A stretch of DNA of 64,000 bases, from NCBI RefSeq assembly GCF_004357765.1, contig NZ_SMTE01000006.1:62001-126000 (forward strand). Direction: 5' to 3'. The stretch is from Pseudomonas putida (GTDB lineage Bacteria; Pseudomonadota; Gammaproteobacteria; Pseudomonadales; Pseudomonadaceae). Below are positions 36,910-43,975 of the stretch, piece by piece (position 1 is the stretch's first letter; every line of letters starts with the position of its first letter). The translations under genes and the position numbers were made by a program. The notes under the pieces are model-generated. The model was given only the letters and a program-made list of their open reading frames with translations, did no database searches and was not told the origin of the DNA.

Positions 36910-38312
36910 TGCAAGGCGCTGCTCGCTGGCCAGTTGCGCAGCAGCCGCGCCCGGTCGCGGGCATAGGCCGGGGCGAAGCTCAGCTGGGTCGCATGCTGGC
37001 ACATGGCATCCAGGTCGATCAGCGACCATTGCCCGTCCACCCAGAACAGGTTGTGGCCCTTGAAATCGCCGTGGCTGATGCGTTCACGGATCAGCTGGCG
37101 CATCAACCGGACCAGAGCGTCGACCTGCTCCTCGGGCGCCTCGCCGTTGTCCACGTAGGGCGCGAAGCAGGCCGCCAGGTCGGGGCCATCGAGATACTCG
37201 GTGACCAGGTAGGCGCGGCTGCGCAATCCCAGCACACGCTGCTCCAGCACCGCCAACGGGCGTGGCGTGGCAATGTCGAGGAACGCCAGGCGGTGGCCTT
37301 CGATCCACGAATGCCAGGCCCGGCTCGGGCGCCAGAAGCGCTTGAACCAATGAGCGGTGTTCTTGATGTTGTAGCGCTTGAGCACCAGCGGGCGCCCGTC
37401 GACTTCGATGCGTGCGACACTGGCCGCGCCACCGGTCTTGTACAGGTGGCCGCTGTCGATCAGGGTATCGGCCTGCTCCAGCACCGGCAACATGGCCTCG
37501 ACCTCGTCGCGCACGATGGCGCGCAGGCCGGACAAGCTGCGCTGCACGCTGAACAGCGTGCATTCGCGGCCAGCTTTTTCCAGGTAATCCTTCTGCCGCC
37601 AGCTGCGGACCTTGTCCACCTGCTTCTGCAGGGCTTCCAAGGGCAAAGCATGCTCGGCGTTGGCCAACAGGTAATGCACCAGCAGCTCTTCGATGAAAGG
37701 CTCCAGGCGCTTAGGCAACTGGGCGAAGAACACGCCAAGGTTCTCCAGCACACGCGGGCGCGACAACTGCTGACCAGGGGTCTCGGCGCGGATGCCGGCG
37801 CCGTCGATCAGGTACAACTTGCCGCCATGACGCAACAGGTTGTCCAGGTGCAGGTCTTCCTGCCACAGGCCCTTGGCGTGCATCTGCGCTACGGCGGTGA
37901 GGGCCTCGCCCAGTACCAGGTGCTGGGCGTCGGACAGCACCGGCTGGCGCTCTACCTCGGCCCAGGCATCGGCCAGGCTCTGGGCGCCGTCGAGAAACTC
38001 GAACAGCAACCAACCACCCTCGCCCTCCTTGAGCCCATCGGCCAACAACGTCGGCGTGGTCAGGCCTTGTTCAGCGAGCAGCTTCACACCTTCGAGTTCG
38101 CGCTGGAAGTGCCGCGGGGCACTGCCGCCGACCAGCAACTTGGCCAGCACTGGCGTGCCACGCCAGATCCCGGCACCGACGTAGCGCTGGCCAGGCAACA
38201 CACGCAGCAGGCTGAGCAGTTGCAGATCGCTGTCGCCAGCGGCATCGGCGAGGGTGACGGACAGCGGCAGCGCCGGGCTGCGGCCCAAATCCTTGAGTTC
38301 AGACAAACGCAT
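36870..38312 (-). CDS. LPS core biosynthesis protein with two kinase-like domains
   Basis: 480 residues. Two eukaryotic-like kinase modules in tandem: the first has a catalytic loop EDLHLDNLL with Asp153 and a metal-binding LIDGAGI; the second has HGDFKGHNLFW with Asp416 and LIDLDAM. It corresponds to the last gene of the pseudomonad core-kinase cluster (PA5006-like). It probably phosphorylates or otherwise modifies inner-core heptoses or assists the other kinases. TGATG links it to the preceding gene. Its own 3' end overlaps the DUF6543-like gene on the opposite strand. Confidence 0.82.
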   Translation of the reverse strand: MRLSELKDLGRSPALPLSVTLADAAGDSDLQLLSLLRVLPGQRYVGAGIWRGTPVLAKLLVGGSAPRHFQRELEGVKLLAEQGLTTPTLLADGLKEGEGGWLLFEFLDGAQSLADAWAEVERQPVLSDAQHLVLGEALTAVAQMHAKGLWQEDLHLDNLLRHGGKLYLIDGAGIRAETPGQQLSRPRVLENLGVFFAQLPKRLEPFIEELLVHYLLANAEHALPLEALQKQVDKVRSWRQKDYLEKAGRECTLFSVQRSLSGLRAIVRDEVEAMLPVLEQADTLIDSGHLYKTGGAASVARIEVDGRPLVLKRYNIKNTAHWFKRFWRPSRAWHSWIEGHRLAFLDIATPRPLAVLEQRVLGLRSRAYLVTEYLDGPDLAACFAPYVDNGEAPEEQVDALVRLMRQLIRERISHGDFKGHNLFWVDGQWSLIDLDAMCQHATQLSFAPAYARDRARLLRNWPASSALHQRLDRLLPRLSE

Positions 38313-39064
38313 CAGCGGGCCTCTTTTTCACGACGGCGTTGCGTCAGGCGTTGCAGCCAGGCGCCCACCTGGGCGCTCTCGGCCGGTTGCGCCAGGTAGG
38401 CGGCCAACAGCGTGCGCACATCCGCCTCGCTCCAGGCGCGGGCGCGGCGCAGCAGGGGTTCCAGGTCCTTGAGCCGGTCACGCTTGCCGAACAGCAGCGG
38501 TCGGGTCTTTTCCAGGTCGATCAGTTGCGCGTCCCAGCCCTCGCGGCGCTGACGCAGAAAAATGTGCTTGGGGTAGAAGCAGCCGTGTACCTGGCCGGCC
38601 GCGTGCAGGGTGCGGGCGAGTCCGCCACAGGCGACCAGGATGGCGTTGCGGGTCGGTGCATCGAACTGCGGCCATTGCCTGAGCAGGCTGTCCAGATCGC
38701 TCCAGCCATCCAGGGCGCGGGTCATGAGGATCGCCCGGTGCTCGCCGCCCTCCTTGCGCTCGCCATAGAACACCGCGTGCAAAGCCGGGATCGCGAGCTT
38801 CTGGTAACGGCTGATGTTGCGGAACTCGCGGGCGAACGTCGGCTCGCCGAAGGGACGGTGCAGGGTTCGGGTCAGGTAGTTGGCCTGGCGCTTGAGGTAA
38901 TATCCCTTGCCTTCGAGTTCCATGCGAAACACCTGGCTCCAACCGCCACGCCCGGTGTTGGGTTCGTCCACGGCATCCAGTTGCAGCGCCCATAACGCCT
39001 CGAAGTCGTTCAGGCCATGGCGCTGCAGCAGCGCGAGGTCGGCGCTGGCCAGGTAATCGGTCAT
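38312..39064 (-). CDS. WapQ-like LPS core kinase (InaA/Kdo kinase family)
   Basis: 250 residues, LPS kinase fold: glycine-poor N-lobe FRMELEGKGYYLKRQ with Lys near 55, a catalytic loop altered to VHGCFYPKHIF, and LIDLEKTRP. The catalytic Asp of the usual HxD is replaced by Cys (HGC), so activity may be weak or use another residue. By position it is equivalent to wapQ of P. aeruginosa. It overlaps wapP by 4 bases (ATGA). Confidence 0.8.
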   Translation of the reverse strand: MTDYLASADLALLQRHGLNDFEALWALQLDAVDEPNTGRGGWSQVFRMELEGKGYYLKRQANYLTRTLHRPFGEPTFAREFRNISRYQKLAIPALHAVFYGERKEGGEHRAILMTRALDGWSDLDSLLRQWPQFDAPTRNAILVACGGLARTLHAAGQVHGCFYPKHIFLRQRREGWDAQLIDLEKTRPLLFGKRDRLKDLEPLLRRARAWSEADVRTLLAAYLAQPAESAQVGAWLQRLTQRRREKEAR

Positions 39065-39795
39065 TCCCTTCCCTCGAAGAAACCCAGCACCTGGCGGATA
39101 CGCCGCTTGTCACGGGCATCGAGACGCTGGTGCTGGCGGTACTGCAGATAGAAACGCAGGCGCTGGGTCGCCGACAGGTGGTATTTGGCGACCTTGTCCA
39201 GGCACGCCAGATCCTTGATCAGGCGGTGGCGCCACATGAATCCCCGCCAGAAGTCGCCGGTGGGGCAGTCGATGAAGAACAGCGTGCCCTGGTCGTCGAC
39301 CAGCAGGTTGCGCCACTTCAAGTCGTTGTGGGCGAAACGGTGCTCATGCATGACCCGGGTGTGCCGTGCCAATTGGCGGCTGACATGGTCGACCCAATGG
39401 CGGTCGGCCAGGCGCGGATCGTTGCGCTTGGCCAGCTCTTGCAGGTCTTCGGTGCGTGGCAGTTCGCGGGTGACCATGGCCCCGCGGCCGAATGCCAGGC
39501 CGTTGCGCTCCAGGCCCCAGGCTACCACTTCGGCAGTGGGGATCTGCCATTTGGCGAACTGCTTGAGGTTCTGCCATTCGGCTTTGATCCGCGGCCGGCC
39601 CAGGTAACGGCGCATGTGCTTGCCAGCGCCGGTGTAGCGCTTGACGTAATAATTGACCCCGTCCCGCTCGACCCGCACGACCTCGCTCAGCGGGTCGCGC
39701 GTCAGGCGTTCGCCCTCGACGGCGAATACCGCGTCGAGGCTACCGAAGTCCGCCGCCAGATGTTCGTAACCCGGCGCCAGTGTCCAACCCGCCAT
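39061..39795 (-). CDS. wapP: WapP, LPS inner-core heptose kinase
   Basis: 244 residues from the ATG at 39795, which overlaps the waaP stop by one base; upstream in-frame sequence to 40182 is waaP antisense frame noise. Motifs: YYVKRY (N-lobe Lys), FAHNDLKWRNLLVDD (catalytic Asp) and FFIDCPTGDFW. Expected to phosphorylate heptose II of the inner core in the cytoplasm, needed for outer-membrane stability in pseudomonads. Confidence 0.86.
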   Translation of the reverse strand: MAGWTLAPGYEHLAADFGSLDAVFAVEGERLTRDPLSEVVRVERDGVNYYVKRYTGAGKHMRRYLGRPRIKAEWQNLKQFAKWQIPTAEVVAWGLERNGLAFGRGAMVTRELPRTEDLQELAKRNDPRLADRHWVDHVSRQLARHTRVMHEHRFAHNDLKWRNLLVDDQGTLFFIDCPTGDFWRGFMWRHRLIKDLACLDKVAKYHLSATQRLRFYLQYRQHQRLDARDKRRIRQVLGFFEGRE

Positions 39796-40601
39796 CAGAG
39801 TGCATCCCCATAGCGTTGCTTGCGATCGTAGAGTTTCTGCGCCTTGCGTTCGAGCCAGGCGAGCAGTGCCGCTTCGTCGGCGAGCACCTGGCGCAGTGGA
39901 CGCTGGAAGTAGCCGCGCAAAAAGCGCAGTTTGTCCCGCCGTGTCAGACCGATGTCCAGCGCCGAGAAGTACAGTGCGGCCAGGTCCTTGTCCCGCCAAC
40001 GGCGGCTGATTGTCGCCCGGGTCTGGGCACGATGCAGGTCGATCACCGACAGCTTGAAGTCTTCCGGCGTCACCGGACGATCGGTGTGCAGCAGGAAATG
40101 GCAGATGTAGCAATCGCGGTGGTTGACCCCGGCGCGGTGCATGCCGCCGGTCATTTTCGCCACTTCGGCGATCAGCGCCCATTTCAGGCGAGGCGCGGGT
40201 GGCTGCCTGACCCAGTCGAGGCTGTAGTCCTCCAGGCTGATGGTCGGCGCCAGCTCTTCGGTGACGATGAACGAGTGCTGCCGAGCCGGATCACTGCCGC
40301 GCTCGCCATAGGCCACCGCGGTCATGGTCGGTACGCCCACTTCGTGCAGACGCTGGATAGCGCGCCATTCCTGGCCGGCACCGAGTACCGGCAGTTTGGC
40401 AGTGAACAGGTTCTTGAAGATCTCGCCCCAACCGATGCCACGGTGGATCTTCACGAAGTAGCCTTTACCGTCGACCTCGGTGCGCAACGTGCGGCGCCCT
40501 TCCAGCTCGCGGTACACCTCGCCCTGCAGGGCCTCGACCGCCTCGAAGGCATCGCGTTTGGCCCACAGGCGCTTGAATGGCTCGGCCAGGATCAGCTTCA
40601 T
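39795..40601 (-). CDS. waaP: WaaP (RfaP), heptose I kinase
   Basis: 268 residues, full length. Catalytic Asp163 in VNHRDCYICHFLL and the metal-binding VIDLHRAQ are intact; the N-lobe Lys is in YFVKIHRG. WaaP adds phosphate to O4 of heptose I of the LPS core; it is essential or near-essential in P. aeruginosa. It overlaps waaG by 4 bases. Confidence 0.95.
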   Translation of the reverse strand: MKLILAEPFKRLWAKRDAFEAVEALQGEVYRELEGRRTLRTEVDGKGYFVKIHRGIGWGEIFKNLFTAKLPVLGAGQEWRAIQRLHEVGVPTMTAVAYGERGSDPARQHSFIVTEELAPTISLEDYSLDWVRQPPAPRLKWALIAEVAKMTGGMHRAGVNHRDCYICHFLLHTDRPVTPEDFKLSVIDLHRAQTRATISRRWRDKDLAALYFSALDIGLTRRDKLRFLRGYFQRPLRQVLADEAALLAWLERKAQKLYDRKQRYGDAL

Positions 40602-41722
40602 GCGCTCACCTTCCCGAGGATCACGTCGGCGGCATGCTGCGGCATGCTGTAGAGGTCGGCGGTGTCGGCGAACGCCAGGCCGTTGCGCGCCCAGTCGGCA
40701 CGGGCTTGCGGGTCTTCGAGCATGCGTTGCAGGTAATCATTGAGCTGCTCTTGCTCGAACGGCTCGTCCAGCACCAGGCCGCTGTCGGCCTCGGCGATGT
40801 AGTGGGCGTAGCCGCACACCTTCGACACCAGCACCGGCAACCCGGCCACCAGGGCTTCGAGCAGCACGGTACCGGTGTTTTCGTTGTAGGCCGGGTGGAT
40901 CAGCAGATCGGCACCGAGCAGGAAGCGCGGGATATCGCTGCGCCCCTTGAGGAACTGCACCTGCTCGCCCAAGCCCAGGGTAGCGCTCTGCAGCTGGAAC
41001 ACCTTGGGATCGTCCTGGCCGATGACCATCAGCCGGGTACGCTTGCGCAGGGCCGAAGGCAGGGCGGCCAGGGCCTTGAGGCTGCGGTCGACGCCTTTGG
41101 TCTTGAATCCCGAGCCGATCTGCACCAACAGCAGGTCGTCATCGCCGAGGCCGAACTCCTTGCGGAACTCGGCACGGATCTCGGCGGCGTTGGCCGGCGC
41201 GCGGCGGTCCTGGGAAATGCCCGGCGGCAGCAGGTGAAAGCGCTCCACCGGAGTGCCGTAGTGCTTGATGAACAGCGGTTGCTGCACCTCGGAAATCATC
41301 AGCACCTCGGTGTGAGCATCCTTGGCGAACACGGCGCGCTCGTACTCGGCGAAGTGCCGGTAGCGGCCCCAACGGCGGTACAGACCGCCGCGCAGGGTCT
41401 GGGCCTTGTCCTCGAAGCAACCGTCGGCGGCGTAGTACACGTCCAGCCCAGGCATCTTGTTGAAGCCGATCAGTCGGTCGACCGGGCGCTTGGCCAGGTC
41501 GGCAGCCATCCAGGCACTGAGCTTTTCGTTGCGGCGGTGGTTGAACAACGCCTTGACCGGCGCCACCAGCACCTCGAAGCCCGGCGGCACGTCGCCTTCC
41601 CAGATCAGCGTATACACACGGATCTGATGGCCACGCTTCTGGCACTCCAGGGCAATACGCATGAAATCGCGCTGCAGGCCACCGAAGGGGAAATATTTGT
41701 AAAGCACGAAAGCCAGTTGCAT
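40598..41722 (-). CDS. waaG: WaaG (RfaG), LPS core glycosyltransferase I
   Basis: 374 residues from the ATG at 41722 (TGATG junction with waaC). GT4 family: N-terminal FVLYKYFPFGGLQRDFMRIA and C-terminal donor site EALVAGLPVLVSKVCGYAHYI with the paired Glu at HPAYNENTGTVLLEAL. In enterics WaaG adds the first glucose; in pseudomonads the equivalent residue is galactosamine. Confidence 0.94.
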   Translation of the reverse strand: MQLAFVLYKYFPFGGLQRDFMRIALECQKRGHQIRVYTLIWEGDVPPGFEVLVAPVKALFNHRRNEKLSAWMAADLAKRPVDRLIGFNKMPGLDVYYAADGCFEDKAQTLRGGLYRRWGRYRHFAEYERAVFAKDAHTEVLMISEVQQPLFIKHYGTPVERFHLLPPGISQDRRAPANAAEIRAEFRKEFGLGDDDLLLVQIGSGFKTKGVDRSLKALAALPSALRKRTRLMVIGQDDPKVFQLQSATLGLGEQVQFLKGRSDIPRFLLGADLLIHPAYNENTGTVLLEALVAGLPVLVSKVCGYAHYIAEADSGLVLDEPFEQEQLNDYLQRMLEDPQARADWARNGLAFADTADLYSMPQHAADVILGKVSA

Positions 41723-42783
41723 CAACGAACATCCTCAGCCAGCAGCAGCGCGCTCAGGCGGCTCGCCACATGCTCGGGATTCAGGCGAGTGAAGCACAAC
41801 GGCCACTCGCGTTTGATATCGAACCGGCGCAGGTCGTCGGCGCTCGGTTTATAAGTGCATTTCTTTTGCAGGCAAGGGGCGCAAGGCGGCCAGTCGCTGG
41901 CCTGGTGGATCTGCGTGCGGCCATAGGCCCCGGTCAGGCCTGGATTGGTCGGGCCGAACAGGGAAATGGTCGGCACGTCGAGCGCCGCGGCCAGGTGGCC
42001 CAGCCCGGTATCAACGGCCACGCAAGCCTTGGCTGCGGCTAACACGCGGGCCACCCCGGCCAGGTTCAATTTGGGGAGTACCTGGCAGTTGTTCAAGCCT
42101 TGGGCGATACGCTCGGCCCGGGCCTTCTCGGCCGGGTTGCCCCACGGCAGGCACACCTGCAGCTTGCGCCGACCCATGCGTTCGGCCAGTTCGCGCCAAT
42201 AGGCCTCGGGCCAGTGCTTGGTGGCCCAGGTAGTGCCATGCAGGAACACCACGTAGGGCGCGGCGGGCGGCAGTTGCAGGCGGTCGAGGTCGAGCCCGTA
42301 GTTGCCCAGACCCTCGGGCAGGTCGTAGGCCAGGGCCATGGCGAACAGCTGACGCACGCGCTCCACGGCATGTTGCCCGACCGCGACCGACAGGCGCCGA
42401 TCATAGAAGCGGCTGGCCCAGCCTTCGCGGGCCGAATAGCGATCCAGGCCGGCCACCGGTGCCTTGACGTAGCGGGTCAGCCAGGCTGATTTGACCAGGC
42501 CCTGGGCATCGATCACCAGGTCGTACTTACGCTCGCGCAGACGCTGCTTGAACGCTTTCCACTCGCCGCTCTTGAAGGTCTGCCAGAGGTTCTTGCGCCA
42601 ACGACGGATCGCCACCGGAATGACCTGATCGACCGCCGGGTGCCAGCTGGGGATTTCGGCGAAGCCTTCTTCCACCACCCAGTCGAAGCGGATCCCGGGA
42701 ATCGCGTGGGCCGCATCGGTAAGGGCCGGCAGGGTGTGAATGACGTCGCCCAGCGACGAGGTCTTGATGATCAGTACCCGCAC
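41722..42783 (-). CDS. waaC: WaaC, heptosyltransferase I
   Basis: 353 residues, GT9 family. MRVLIIKTSSLGDVIHTLPAL is the diagnostic start and the donor motif GLGHLAAALDVPTISLFGPTNP is intact. It adds the first L-glycero-D-manno-heptose to Kdo2-lipid A. The start codon is GTG at 42783, immediately adjacent to the waaF stop. Confidence 0.95.
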   Translation of the reverse strand: MRVLIIKTSSLGDVIHTLPALTDAAHAIPGIRFDWVVEEGFAEIPSWHPAVDQVIPVAIRRWRKNLWQTFKSGEWKAFKQRLRERKYDLVIDAQGLVKSAWLTRYVKAPVAGLDRYSAREGWASRFYDRRLSVAVGQHAVERVRQLFAMALAYDLPEGLGNYGLDLDRLQLPPAAPYVVFLHGTTWATKHWPEAYWRELAERMGRRKLQVCLPWGNPAEKARAERIAQGLNNCQVLPKLNLAGVARVLAAAKACVAVDTGLGHLAAALDVPTISLFGPTNPGLTGAYGRTQIHQASDWPPCAPCLQKKCTYKPSADDLRRFDIKREWPLCFTRLNPEHVASRLSALLLAEDVR

Positions 42784-43833
42784 TTAGTCGACCTCGGTCA
42801 CGGTATCGATCAACTCCGGCCCGCTCAGGCGCGTGAGCGCGGCGATGACCATGCCCGGGTCGAGCAGGCGCAGGCAGTTGTAGTGGCCGAACCGGCAGGT
42901 GCGGTCGAAACACGGGCTGCACTCGATGCCGGTGCGTACGACCTCGACCTGCTCGGCCAGCGGCGGGGTGAAGCCCGGCGAGGTCGACCCGTAGACCGCC
43001 ACCAGCGGCCTGTTGAGCGCGGCGGCCACGTGCATCAGGCCGGAGTCGTTGCTCACCACGGCAGCGGCGCAGGACATCAGGTCGATGGCCTCGGCCAGCG
43101 AGGTCTCGCCGGCCAGGTTGCAGGACTCTTCACGCAACCCTGGGATCAACCGGTCGCGGATCTGCTCGCCGACCGGATGGTCGTTCTTCGAGCCGAACAA
43201 CCACACCTGCCAGCCCTGGCGAATCAGGGCATCGGCCACCTCGGCGTAGTGCTCGGCCGGCCAGCGCTTGGCCTCGCCGAACTCGGCTCCCGGGCACAGC
43301 GCCAGCACCGGCCGGTCCAGCTCCAGACCAAACTTGGCCAGGGCGGCATCGCGGCTCTGCGGCTCGATGCGCAGGCTCGGACGCGGGTAGGGTTGCGGCA
43401 GTTCGGCATCCGGCGCGTAGGCCAGGGCCATGAAACGCTCGATCATCAGCGGGTAGCGGGCCTTGTCCAGCTTGCGTACGTCGTTGAGCAGGCCGAAGCG
43501 CATTTCACCGCGCCAGCCGGTGCGCTTGGGGATACCGGCGAAGAACGGCACCAGCGCCGACTTGAGCGAGTTGGGCAGCAGGATGGCCTGGTCGTACTGG
43601 CCGGCCAGGGATTTGCCGATGCGCCGCCGCGTGGCCAGCTCCAGCGCACCGTGGCCGAGCGGAAAGCTCAGGGCTTGGCGCACCTCGGGCATGCGCTCGA
43701 GGATCGGCCGGCTCCACTCGGGAGCCAGGACGTCGATCACGCAGTCGGGGTGCTGCTGTTTCAGGCACTGGAACAGGGTCTGCGCCATCACCATGTCGCC
43801 GACCCAGCTGGGGCCAATGATCAGTATTCTCAT
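42784..43833 (-). CDS. waaF: WaaF, heptosyltransferase II
   Basis: 349 residues from the ATG at 43833; the 31 in-frame codons before it read through promoter sequence and are excluded. MRILIIGPSWVGDMVMAQTLF and NDSGLMHVAAALNRPLVAVYG are the GT9 signature blocks. It adds the second heptose. First gene of the seven-gene leftward core operon. The gap to glnE is 142 bp. Confidence 0.95.
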   Translation of the reverse strand: MRILIIGPSWVGDMVMAQTLFQCLKQQHPDCVIDVLAPEWSRPILERMPEVRQALSFPLGHGALELATRRRIGKSLAGQYDQAILLPNSLKSALVPFFAGIPKRTGWRGEMRFGLLNDVRKLDKARYPLMIERFMALAYAPDAELPQPYPRPSLRIEPQSRDAALAKFGLELDRPVLALCPGAEFGEAKRWPAEHYAEVADALIRQGWQVWLFGSKNDHPVGEQIRDRLIPGLREESCNLAGETSLAEAIDLMSCAAAVVSNDSGLMHVAAALNRPLVAVYGSTSPGFTPPLAEQVEVVRTGIECSPCFDRTCRFGHYNCLRLLDPGMVIAALTRLSGPELIDTVTEVD

Positions 43834-43975
43834 GCTTGGTCCAGAAACGGTCGGGGAGGCTGCAGGCTGCATTACAGCCTGGCCTCCCCTCTTTATATTC
43901 AGGCTATGTGGCGGACAGTGTAACACTCAGGGTCTGAAGCTGTTCACCAGGGCCCATTCGCGGACGAGCTCGCTA

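Noticed and set aside
38312-39064. Pseudogene call for the WapQ-like kinase
   Set aside because: The frame is intact, tightly coupled to neighbours and of normal length; only the catalytic loop is unusual.
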